DNA from: Pseudomonas lini
GTDB lineage: Bacteria > Pseudomonadota > Gammaproteobacteria > Pseudomonadales > Pseudomonadaceae
Length of the DNA stretch: 64,000 nt
Reading direction: 5' to 3'
Assembly: GCF_030812475.1 (NCBI RefSeq)
Contig: NZ_JAUSSR010000002.1
Span: 62,001-126,000 of the forward strand
Below the pieces are notes generated by a model, which did no database searches, had not been told where the DNA came from, and saw only the letters and a list, made by a program, of their open reading frames with translations. Position numbers and translations under genes: made by a program. Shown here one piece after another: positions 26,801 to 34,448 of the stretch (positions are counted from its first letter, which is position 1; every line of letters begins with the position of its first letter).

Positions 26801-28822
26801 TCAGGCCGACAGCAGGCGCTTGATCCACTCGAGCAGTACGCCGGGCAACAGTTCAGGTTGGGGCAGCAAGGCATATTGCCGCGAGCCGAATACCGCCGGC
26901 AGGTAACTTGCGGCCTGACGGTCGATGGTCAGACAGAACGGATAGATACCTTGCAGCCTGGCTTCGTTCACGGCCTGGCGCATGTCTTCCACGCCATAGC
27001 GGCCTTCATACAGGTCGACATCGTTGGGCTTGCCATCGGAGAGCAGCAAGAGCAGCCGGTGGGTCGCCGCTTGTCGCATCAACAAGGTACTGGCGTGGCG
27101 AATGGCTGCACCTGCCCGGGTATAGCGCTCCGGTTCCAGTGCGGCAATGCGCCGACCCACGGCAGCGCTGTAGCGCTCGTCGAAAGCCTTGAGGGTGCGG
27201 ATCGTCACCCGCTGCGGCCCCTCGCCGGAAAACGCCAGCACGCTATAGGGTTCGCACAGGCTCTCCAGCGCCAGACAGACCAGCAGCAACGCCTCGCGCT
27301 CGACATCGATGATCCGGCGATGGCGCGACAGCCAGCTGTCGGTGGAACCGCTGACGTCAATCAGCAACATGATCGCCATGTCGCGCCGACTGCGCCGCTG
27401 GGACTGATACAACGCCTGGGGCATGCTCAAGCCGGCGCGGGCCTCGGCACAACCGTCGATATAGGCTTCCAGGTCGATGTCATCGCCGTCCATTTGTTTG
27501 CGCAACCTGACGCGCTGGGCGCGCAGCTTTTCAAAATGCTGGCGGATGGCAGTGAGCATCGACCGATGGCTTTCAAGGGTTTGGTCGACCCATTGCTGTG
27601 GGCCTTCATGGGCGGGGCACAGCTGCAAGGTTGTACCCGGATCACGGTAGACCTGAGTGCGGTAGTCCCATTCGGGGTAGCTGATTGCGTTTTCGGCAAG
27701 CGCGGGTGCCAGGTGTCGAACGCGGGTCTGAGGTGGATCGTCACTCAGCAACACTTCTTTGGGGCTGCCTGCTGCGACCACCAGTCGGGCTTCGTCGAGT
27801 TCGGACAATCCGTCGGCAAAATCATCTGCCGGGATGTCCGTATCCCGGTCGACCGGGCGTTGCATGCCCACGGGGTCTTCGGCCTTTTCCAGGGGCTCGG
27901 CGGATTGCACCATCCAAGGGCCTTGTTCCTGATCGTTGTCTTCGTCGGCCCGGGCCTCGCGCACCTTTGGCTGGCGTTCGAGACGGGCGCTGCGTGGCAG
28001 CGTGTCAGTGATATCGATGGCGCCGGGCAGCGTCGGCACCTCTTGTTGGGCCGACGGCTCGCGCAAGTCGCCGGTCCAGGCATCGAGCAGCAACAGATGT
28101 GCGCAATGCCGGTGAGTTACGTCGGCGGACAAGAGGCTTGCCGCGAGGGTTTGTGCCTGACGCAGCGAATCGGTGGCGGTGGCGGGTATTGCCAGCCCCT
28201 CCACGGATTCGCCGCATTCAGTGGCCAGGATTCGACGAAGCAGATTTTCCAGGGGCCGTCGATGTTCGGCAAACGCCTGAAGGGGCGGGCGCATGGCCAG
28301 TGCCTGCTGGCGCAACCCCCGGATCGGTGTCGCCAGCCCCGGCAGCAATCGCACCAGATCCCGGTCGGCAGCCCAGGCTTCGAGCAGCAGATAGACGCTG
28401 CGTTGCATCGGATCGGCAAGATCCCGCAGATGGTCGGCACTGCCCCTTTGCGCGCGCATGGTCTGTTGCAAGGCCTGGGTCCTGAAACGTTGCGTGGCGA
28501 GCAGTCCATCGTCGCTACCTGAAGACTCCGGCAGCCAGACAGACACGCCGTCGGTCGCTGGCACGGCGCGTTGCCGACCCGGGTTCTCACTCCGCAGAAA
28601 AAGCTTTTTCAGCAACGTGGGGCGCGTGGGCGGTTGTGCGACGCGCAGCGGATAGTGAGTGCCAAACAGAGCCTGGATCAGCAAATCAAGGTGTTGCGCG
28701 ACATCCGCCAGGGTGACGACTTTTCCACGGGTGGCGGGGCCCCGGTGACGGCGCCACAGCGCCTGGGCGTACACCGTTGCATGGCGTGCGACATCGGTGA
28801 TGAGGTCTTCGGCTTCGGCCAT
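26801..28822 (-). CDS. norD: Nitric oxide reductase activation protein
   Basis: 673-residue cytoplasmic protein with a C-terminal von Willebrand A domain. The MIDAS motif DVSGS starts at D489 (D489, S491, S493). The VWA protein NorD works with the AAA+ ATPase NorQ to insert the non-heme iron of NorB (known for the family). The long N-terminal half has no recognised catalytic motif. The ATG abuts the norQ stop (TAAATG), so the two are coupled. It is the last gene of the nor operon and converges with phaP. Confidence 0.9.
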   Translation of the reverse strand: MAEAEDLITDVARHATVYAQALWRRHRGPATRGKVVTLADVAQHLDLLIQALFGTHYPLRVAQPPTRPTLLKKLFLRSENPGRQRAVPATDGVSVWLPESSGSDDGLLATQRFRTQALQQTMRAQRGSADHLRDLADPMQRSVYLLLEAWAADRDLVRLLPGLATPIRGLRQQALAMRPPLQAFAEHRRPLENLLRRILATECGESVEGLAIPATATDSLRQAQTLAASLLSADVTHRHCAHLLLLDAWTGDLREPSAQQEVPTLPGAIDITDTLPRSARLERQPKVREARADEDNDQEQGPWMVQSAEPLEKAEDPVGMQRPVDRDTDIPADDFADGLSELDEARLVVAAGSPKEVLLSDDPPQTRVRHLAPALAENAISYPEWDYRTQVYRDPGTTLQLCPAHEGPQQWVDQTLESHRSMLTAIRQHFEKLRAQRVRLRKQMDGDDIDLEAYIDGCAEARAGLSMPQALYQSQRRSRRDMAIMLLIDVSGSTDSWLSRHRRIIDVEREALLLVCLALESLCEPYSVLAFSGEGPQRVTIRTLKAFDERYSAAVGRRIAALEPERYTRAGAAIRHASTLLMRQAATHRLLLLLSDGKPNDVDLYEGRYGVEDMRQAVNEARLQGIYPFCLTIDRQAASYLPAVFGSRQYALLPQPELLPGVLLEWIKRLLSA

Positions 28823-29656
28823 TTAGATAAAGGTCAGGTCAACCAGGTCGCGCATGGCTGCCACCAGCACCGCGTCATCGGACAGCGGTGAGATCAGCGC
28901 GGCCCGGCAGGCGGCCTGAGCGGCAATGCCGCTGGTGATCAAGCGGGCAGTCGCGATCAGCAGGCGCGTACTGGGAACTTCCGCCAGGCCCCGGTCTTGC
29001 AAGGCGCGCAGCCGATGGGCGAGGGTGACCAGGGCATGGGCGGTGGCGTAGTCGGTTGCGCCCTCATGGATAACGATGGCGATCTCACGCTCGGCCGGCG
29101 GGAAGTCGAAATCCAGCGCCACGAAGCGCTGGCGGGTACTGGGCTTGAGGTCCTTGAGTATCCGCTGGTAACCAGGGTTGTAAGACACCACCAGTTGAAA
29201 ATAGGGCGAGGCTTCGAGAATCTCGCCGATCTTGTCCAGTGGCAGGATGCGCCGGTGGTCGGTCAGTGGGTGCAATACCACCACCGTGTCCTGCCGCGCT
29301 TCGACCACTTCATCGAGGTAGCAGATCGCGCCTTCGCGTACTGCTCGTGTCAGTGGGCCCTCCGCCCAATGGGTGCCTTGATGACCGATCAGGAAGCGTC
29401 CGACCAGGTCGCTGGCACTCAGGTCGTCATGGCAGGAGATGGTGATCAACGGGCGTTGCAGTCGCCAGGCCATGTGTTCGACAAAGCGGGTCTTGCCACA
29501 CCCGGTGGGCCCTTTGAGCATGATCGCCATTTGCCGGGCGTGACACTGCTCGAAGATCTCTACCTCGTCGCCGCAGGGTTGGTAATAGGGTTCGGCTTGC
29601 GGCAATGCGGATTCTGCGGCCTGCATTTGCTGCTGCATCAGCGAACGATCTATCAC
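28823..29656 (-). CDS. norQ: AAA+ chaperone for nitric oxide reductase
   Basis: 277-residue MoxR/CbbQ-type ATPase. Walker A is GPTGCGKT at 49-56, Walker B lies in ICYLDEVVEA (111-120), and the sensor region SYNPGYQ follows. NorQ and NirQ proteins remodel NorB or load its iron with NorD. The start is a GTG at 29656 that overlaps the norB stop in GTGA; no better start fits. It is tightly packed between norB and norD. Confidence 0.93.
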   Translation of the reverse strand: MIDRSLMQQQMQAAESALPQAEPYYQPCGDEVEIFEQCHARQMAIMLKGPTGCGKTRFVEHMAWRLQRPLITISCHDDLSASDLVGRFLIGHQGTHWAEGPLTRAVREGAICYLDEVVEARQDTVVVLHPLTDHRRILPLDKIGEILEASPYFQLVVSYNPGYQRILKDLKPSTRQRFVALDFDFPPAEREIAIVIHEGATDYATAHALVTLAHRLRALQDRGLAEVPSTRLLIATARLITSGIAAQAACRAALISPLSDDAVLVAAMRDLVDLTFI

Positions 29657-31023
29657 AATGCTGCACCTGATGCTCGAGGCGCATCCAGCACCGGATCGGC
29701 TTCATCGACATTGAATTGCGGCGCATGGCGGAAAAAATCGAAGATAAACAGCCCTGCACCCAGGCTGAACATCGACGCCGTGGCCACCAGCATCAGGAAG
29801 TGCACCTGGATTTTCAGCTGCACATCCAGGTAGCCCATGCCGAGAATACGTTCCAGGTACACCTGGGCAATGCCCGCGGTGGCAAAAGACAGGGTCATGC
29901 CGAACATGCCGCCCAACTGCAGCCAGAATGCCCAATAGCCGATACTGCTTTCCTCCACGGGACGACGGGTCATGCCCGGCAGCGCATACGTGATCATTGC
30001 CAGGACAATCATGACGTAGGCCCCATAAAAGGCGGCATGGCCATGCATGGCGGTGATCAGGGTGCCATGGGTCCATTTGTTGACATCGGGGAAGGTGTGG
30101 GCCAGGCCAAGGAGCCCGGCACCGAACATTGTGAACACGGCACTGCCCATGGTCCAGTGCAAGGCCAGTTTGTTGGGGTGGGAGAGACCGGAGCGGCGCA
30201 TCGCGTTGTACGCATAGATCGCCATGCCGACCAGCGCCATGGGTTCGAGCGCACTGAAGAAGCCGCCCAGTGGCAGCCAGTAGTGGGGCACGCCGATCCA
30301 GTAATAATGGTGGGCGGTGCCGAGGATGCCGGCAATGAACACCAGGCCGACGATCACGTACAGCCACTTTTCCATGACCTCACGATCAGCGCCGGAAAGT
30401 CTGATCAGCAGATAGGCGAGAAAACCGCCCTGGATCATCTCCCAGACGCCTTCGACCCACAGGTGGATCGTCCACCAGCGGTAGTAGATCGACACCACGT
30501 AGTTTTCATAATGCAGCAACGCCGGCAGGTAGAGCACGGCGGCACTGGCCAGGCCCAGCAGCAGCACGCCTTCGGTGGCGGTGAAGCGTCCGGCTTTCCT
30601 GATGGTCATGCCGATGTTGTAGAGAAACATCAGCATGCAGATCACGATCACAATCTTGTGCGGCAACGGCTGTTCGAGCAGTTTGTTCCCGGTGCCATAT
30701 CCGAACAGGTAGCCCAGGACAGCGGTGACGCCCATGGCCGTCCACAACCCGAGCTGGATGTAGGCCAGTTTGGTGCTGTGCAACTCGCCACGGGATTCGT
30801 CCGGCACCATCCAGTAGGTCGCGCCCATGAACCCGGTCAGCACCCAGACGATCAACAGATTGGTGTGAATGGCCTTGGTGACATCGAAGGGCAACAGGTC
30901 CAGCAGCGGGTCGGGCCCGAGGTATTTGGCCGCCGAGAGCAGGCCGAATACCAGTTGCAGGCCAAACAGCACCATGGCCACGGCGAAGTACCAGTAGGCG
31001 ACGGATTGAGATCTGTAGCGCAT
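29653..31023 (-). CDS. norB: Nitric oxide reductase large subunit (cNOR type)
   Basis: Membrane catalytic subunit that reduces two NO to N2O. With 12 spans predicted, it carries the expected ligands (numbered from an ATG two codons upstream at 31029): H55 and H331 for heme b, H329 for heme b3, and H189, H240 and H241 plus E193 for the non-heme iron. There is no quinol-oxidase extension, so it is the cytochrome c-dependent form, in line with norC upstream. Two ATGs are possible; AAGGGG lies directly against the first (31029) and six bases before the second (31023), so the second is preferred. Confidence 0.94.
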   Translation of the reverse strand: MRYRSQSVAYWYFAVAMVLFGLQLVFGLLSAAKYLGPDPLLDLLPFDVTKAIHTNLLIVWVLTGFMGATYWMVPDESRGELHSTKLAYIQLGLWTAMGVTAVLGYLFGYGTGNKLLEQPLPHKIVIVICMLMFLYNIGMTIRKAGRFTATEGVLLLGLASAAVLYLPALLHYENYVVSIYYRWWTIHLWVEGVWEMIQGGFLAYLLIRLSGADREVMEKWLYVIVGLVFIAGILGTAHHYYWIGVPHYWLPLGGFFSALEPMALVGMAIYAYNAMRRSGLSHPNKLALHWTMGSAVFTMFGAGLLGLAHTFPDVNKWTHGTLITAMHGHAAFYGAYVMIVLAMITYALPGMTRRPVEESSIGYWAFWLQLGGMFGMTLSFATAGIAQVYLERILGMGYLDVQLKIQVHFLMLVATASMFSLGAGLFIFDFFRHAPQFNVDEADPVLDAPRASGAAL

Positions 31024-31038
31024 GGTCATCCCCTTGGG

Positions 31039-31899
31039 TTACTGGAACGACGCCAGGTAGGCGACCAGTTGATCGACCTGTTCGGGCGTTAGCGATTTGG
31101 CGAAGGTGTCCGGCATGAAGGACATGCCGCTGGCGGAGTACATGTCGCCCGGATGCAGGTAGGCGCTCGGCGCGACGATCGATTCGCGGATGAAACTTTC
31201 GACGTCCTTGGCCTTGCCCTTGTAGTCAGGCGAGGCAATGACCTGCCTGGCCCGACCGGCCAACCCGGCCAGTGTCGGCCCGGCGAGATTGACCCCCGGT
31301 GCAATCGAATGGCAAGCGCTGCACACCGGTGTGGCGGTGGTTCGAAACAGTGCCTCGCCCAGTGCGATCGGGTCGTCCTTGCCGGACACCGGACGTGCGG
31401 CGGGGGGCTGGTTGCCGCCGCCGGTGACATTCTGCTGCGCCACGGTGAGGTCCATGCCGGGAATCGAGGTACCGGTCACCAGAATCGGCCGCGGTGGCCA
31501 GCCTTGATTGTCGACCTTGCTCACCCAGTCCATGAAGGCGATCAGGGCGGCGATTTCTTCATCGGAGAGGTTCAGGTTCGGCATCAATCGGCGATGGCGT
31601 TGCTCGTCATAAAACTTTGATGGGTCTTTGAGGAATGCCGTGAGATAAGGGGCGCCGCGCAGCTGAGTGATTTTTGTCAGGTCCGGGGCGTAATACGCGC
31701 CTTCACCAAACAAGGTGTGGCAATTGATGCAGTTGTATTCATGCCAGACATCCTTGCCGCGGGTGACCTGGGGCGTGATCTGCTGGGCGTTGGTCAGTGT
31801 CGGGAATTGTCGATGGCTATCGACCGTCATTCCCAGGAATACCACCGTGGCGATGGCGGTCGATATCAGCGCGAACGAGCGTGTTTGACGTTTGTTCAT
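31039..31899 (-). CDS. norC: Nitric oxide reductase subunit C fused to a second cytochrome c domain
   Basis: 286 residues, about twice a normal NorC (near 146). Residues 1-130 are a standard NorC: one N-terminal membrane anchor (FALISTAIATVVFLGM), the heme motif CINCH at 57-61 and axial M106 in RRLMPNL. After a linker of about 45 residues rich in P, G and N comes a second class I cytochrome c domain with CSACH at 193-197 and a likely axial Met in MSFMPD (259 or 262). Both hemes should face the periplasm. AGAGAG precedes the ATG at 31899. The gene lies 10 bases behind a 36-codon membrane peptide and 15 bases before norB. Confidence 0.9.
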   Translation of the reverse strand: MNKRQTRSFALISTAIATVVFLGMTVDSHRQFPTLTNAQQITPQVTRGKDVWHEYNCINCHTLFGEGAYYAPDLTKITQLRGAPYLTAFLKDPSKFYDEQRHRRLMPNLNLSDEEIAALIAFMDWVSKVDNQGWPPRPILVTGTSIPGMDLTVAQQNVTGGGNQPPAARPVSGKDDPIALGEALFRTTATPVCSACHSIAPGVNLAGPTLAGLAGRARQVIASPDYKGKAKDVESFIRESIVAPSAYLHPGDMYSASGMSFMPDTFAKSLTPEQVDQLVAYLASFQ

Positions 31900-31909
31900 T
31901 GCGATCTCT

Positions 31910-32020
31910 CTATACGCCGATGCCGGTCCAATAGGTGATGCCGATGATTGCGGCATAAACGACCGCGCTGGCCATCAGCACGAGCACTGCATAGCTGACG
32001 AGCTTCAAGACTTTTTGCAC
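31910..32020 (-). CDS. Small single-span membrane peptide heading the nor operon (36 aa)
   Basis: A GTG-started frame of 36 codons whose product is almost entirely one membrane span: VQKVLKLVSYAVLVLMASAV begins it and IIGITYWTGIGV ends it. The start has GGGAGG seven bases upstream, stronger than most starts here. The stop lies 10 bases before the norC ATG. Size and topology recall the small accessory subunits of heme-copper oxidases such as CcoQ. I do not recognise a named family. The ribosome site, the tight coupling and the lysine-in/aromatic-out pattern all support a real gene. Confidence 0.65.
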   Translation of the reverse strand: MQKVLKLVSYAVLVLMASAVVYAAIIGITYWTGIGV

Positions 32021-32278
32021 GACTGCCTCCCAAGGTGAAAGTGCAGTGGAAAGTGGCGGTTCAGTCGCTTTGCGTACGTGAGAATGAACGCGCGCGAAAG
32101 AGCGTCAGCCCTCTGTGCCGGGGATGCCGGATGTCTGCATTCGAACAGCGACGGACAGGCTGTATAAATTGATGACCTCACCAGGCCTTGCGTTTCGAAG
32201 TGCCGTGGTTCGGTTGGGGAGGCAGGATGACTGTGAGCCTAGTCGACGTCGCGCTACTGTCAATGACCAGGCCGTGCT

Positions 32279-32770
32279 TCACTCACCGTCTTTCTTCGGC
32301 GGCTTGGCGCCAAACAGGCCGAACATGTTCTGGGTGTTGAGATACAGCGCCTTGGACTGATCGACATACTGACGCATCAGATCCTGCATCACCGGCGCCT
32401 GCTGGTGCATGAACGCTGTCCAGGCTTCTGACGATTGCGCGCCGGTCTGGGACTGGATGTCGATCACGGTCTGGATGCTCTTGTCCAGGTAGCTGCCGAG
32501 CACACCCTGATAAGGACCGTAGAACTGGATGATGCCCATCAGCATTTCACTGGAGAAGATCGGCTCGCCGCCGCTTTCAGCCTCAAGAATCACTTGCAGC
32601 AGGATGCTGCGAGTCAAATCCTCGCCGCTCTTGGCATCGACCACCTGGAACGGAACCTTGTCGACGACCAGCTGGCGGATGTCGGCCAGGGTCAGGTGAC
32701 TGCTGGTATGGGTGTCATACAGCCGGCGATTGGGGTATTTCTTGATCAGGCGGGGGGTGGTATCGGTCAT
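32279..32770 (-). CDS. phaR: Polyhydroxyalkanoate synthesis repressor
   Basis: 163-residue regulator (called PhbF in Azotobacter). The N-terminal DNA-binding domain is diagnostic: LIKKYPNRRLYDTHTSSHLT followed by LADIRQLV. The C-terminal PHB-binding accumulation-regulatory domain includes LMGIIQFYGPYQGVLGSYLD. PhaR represses phasin and synthesis genes until free PHB titrates it. It lies 258 bases upstream of the nor operon on the same strand, without a clear terminator between, and over 5 kb from phaP. Its likely targets carry TGC-N3-GCA boxes at 21823 and 26020-26070. Confidence 0.93.
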   Translation of the reverse strand: MTDTTPRLIKKYPNRRLYDTHTSSHLTLADIRQLVVDKVPFQVVDAKSGEDLTRSILLQVILEAESGGEPIFSSEMLMGIIQFYGPYQGVLGSYLDKSIQTVIDIQSQTGAQSSEAWTAFMHQQAPVMQDLMRQYVDQSKALYLNTQNMFGLFGAKPPKKDGE

Positions 32771-32884
32771 GCGGGCGTCTCGCGGCGGGCCTGTTAAGCG
32801 CGCATCTTACTCTACTATGGGCACTGCCGCGGATTGGTGTCGGGGAGGGGAACCCGGGGCCGACATCTTTGTTGCCTTCGAAGA

Positions 32885-32973
32885 CGCCTTCGCCAGCAAG
32901 CCGGCTCCTACAGTTGACCGGGTTCTTCAGAAAGACACGGTCAACTGTAGGAGCCGGCTTGCCGGCGAAGGGG
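32885..32973. repeat. REP pair in reversed order with extended central arms
   Basis: Here the rightward-type arm comes first: GCCAGCAAGCCGGCTCCTACAG, then a spacer, then CTGTAGGAGCCGGCTTGCCG. The palindrome continues inward as ACAGTTGACC and GGTCAACTGT, so the symmetry is longer than in a usual REP pair. It lies in the 283-base gap before phaR and behind the porin gene; nothing else was seen there. Confidence 0.8.
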
Positions 32974-33053
32974 CCCTCCATAACACCGCAAATCCAGAAG
33001 AAAAAAAGGGACTGCGCCATCCAGCGAGTCCCCCTCATGCAGCCCGAATCGGC

Positions 33054-34322
33054 CTACCAGATCGCCAAGCTATAACTGACAATCAACCGATTCTCATCCA
33101 GGTCACTGCCAAAGTTGCTCGAGCGCACCGTCGCATTGCGCCATTTCACCCCGACGTTCTTCAGCGGCCCGCTCTGCACCACATAACCGATATCGGTATC
33201 GCGCTCCCATTCCTTGCCTTCCGGGCGGTTGTTGCCCAGGTCGATATCGGAACCGGAGAGGTAGCGGGTCATGAAGGTCAGGCCCGGAACGCCCAGCGCC
33301 GCGAAGTTGTAGTCGTAACGCGCCTGCCAGGATTGTTCGTCCTTGCTGGCGAAATCGCCGATCTGTACGAAGTTGACCAGGAACGCATCGGTACCGTTGA
33401 TGTAGGCGTAACCGGTGTCGCCGCTCATGCCTTGATAGCCGAGGCCGAACGCATGCCCGCCGAGGCTGTAGGTGAACATTGCGCCAATCGCGTTGTTGTC
33501 GACGTTGCTGCCGCCATCGTCCGTGGAGCGGGCGTACCGCAGATCAGTCTTGAGCGACTGGCCGGTGGCGACCGGCAACACGTAGGTCAGATTCACCAGA
33601 TGCTGGCTGTAGAGATTATCCAGATGACCGTAGCTGTAGCCGGTGGCCAGGTTGCCGGTCCATTTGTAGTTGACGCTGGCGAAATCGAAGCTGTCGCTGG
33701 TCGCATGCCGGGTAACGATGCCCTTGGCGCCGGTGCGGGTAATGCCCATGTCCTCGTAGTCCGAGGAGTCACGCTGGTTGACCTGGGTCAGGCGCCCGGC
33801 GTCCAGGGTCAGGCCTTCGAATTCCAGCGAGGTCAACTGACCGCCTTCGAAGGTTTGCGGCAACAGTCGCGAATCGTTGGCCAGCACCGTGGGTAGCTTG
33901 GGCAGCAGGGTGCCGAGTTTCAGCGTGCTTTTGGAGGCGCGCAGTTTGGCGGTCAGGCCCAATTCGCCGTACTCGTCCTGTGCGCCCTGGCTGGTGTCGC
34001 CATGGCGCTTGAGCAGGCCGGAGCCGGCGCGGTCGGGGCTGGAATCGAGTTTGACGCCGACCAGGCCGATGCCATCGAAGCCGACGCCTATCAAGCCTTC
34101 GGTGTAGCCCGATTCGAAGCGCAGCAGAAAGCCCTGGGCCCATTCCTCCTGTTTGGATTGCGCAGCGTTGTCTTGGCGAAAATCACGGTTGAAGTAGAAA
34201 TTGCGCAGCTCCAGGCTGGCCTTGCTGTCCTTGACAAAGTCAGCAGCGGCGGGGGCCGAGAGGCTGATGACGCCACCGGCCAGCAACAGTCGGGTCATGA
34301 GGTTGCGGGTGTTACGGTCCAT
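33054..34322 (-). CDS. OprD-family outer-membrane porin
   Basis: 422-residue beta-barrel with a cleavable signal peptide (LLLAGGVISLSAPAAA, cut before D). The mature part begins with the OprD hallmark FVKDSKASLELRNFYFNRDF and ends in an aromatic-rich beta strand (RLIVSYSLAIW) with the terminal hydrophobic residue needed for barrel assembly. OprD members take up carboxylates, amino acids or peptides; the substrate is not evident. AAAGGGGC precedes the ATG at 34322. The next genes on this strand handle acyl-CoA and acetate, so a carboxylate is a fair guess. Confidence 0.9.
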   Translation of the reverse strand: MDRNTRNLMTRLLLAGGVISLSAPAAADFVKDSKASLELRNFYFNRDFRQDNAAQSKQEEWAQGFLLRFESGYTEGLIGVGFDGIGLVGVKLDSSPDRAGSGLLKRHGDTSQGAQDEYGELGLTAKLRASKSTLKLGTLLPKLPTVLANDSRLLPQTFEGGQLTSLEFEGLTLDAGRLTQVNQRDSSDYEDMGITRTGAKGIVTRHATSDSFDFASVNYKWTGNLATGYSYGHLDNLYSQHLVNLTYVLPVATGQSLKTDLRYARSTDDGGSNVDNNAIGAMFTYSLGGHAFGLGYQGMSGDTGYAYINGTDAFLVNFVQIGDFASKDEQSWQARYDYNFAALGVPGLTFMTRYLSGSDIDLGNNRPEGKEWERDTDIGYVVQSGPLKNVGVKWRNATVRSSNFGSDLDENRLIVSYSLAIW

Positions 34323-34366
34323 GGTGAAGCCCCTTTGTTTTTATTATGCAAAGACAGGTCCCGCGA

Positions 34367-34387
34367 CCCTCGCCGGACGGGCGAGGG
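34367..34387. terminator. GC-rich hairpin between acyl-CoA dehydrogenase and porin genes
   Basis: CCCTCGCC and GGCGAGGG pair over a short loop, without a good T run. It may end or weaken transcription from the acyl-CoA dehydrogenase gene before the porin gene. Confidence 0.45.
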
Positions 34388-34448
34388 CTTATAGATAAAA
34401 ACGCAGGCGCCGAAAAGAGAGGAGCGTGGCGCCGCGTGGGTTCAACCG

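Noticed and set aside
26858..28522. 554-codon plus-strand frame opposite norD
   Set aside because: Antisense shadow; norD has a clear VWA domain and operon context.
32164..32181. TTGAT half-site (TTGATGACCTCACC) upstream of the nor operon as an Anr/Dnr box
   Set aside because: Only one half matches TTGAT-N4-ATCAA; the other half (TCACC) does not, so it is not listed as a site.
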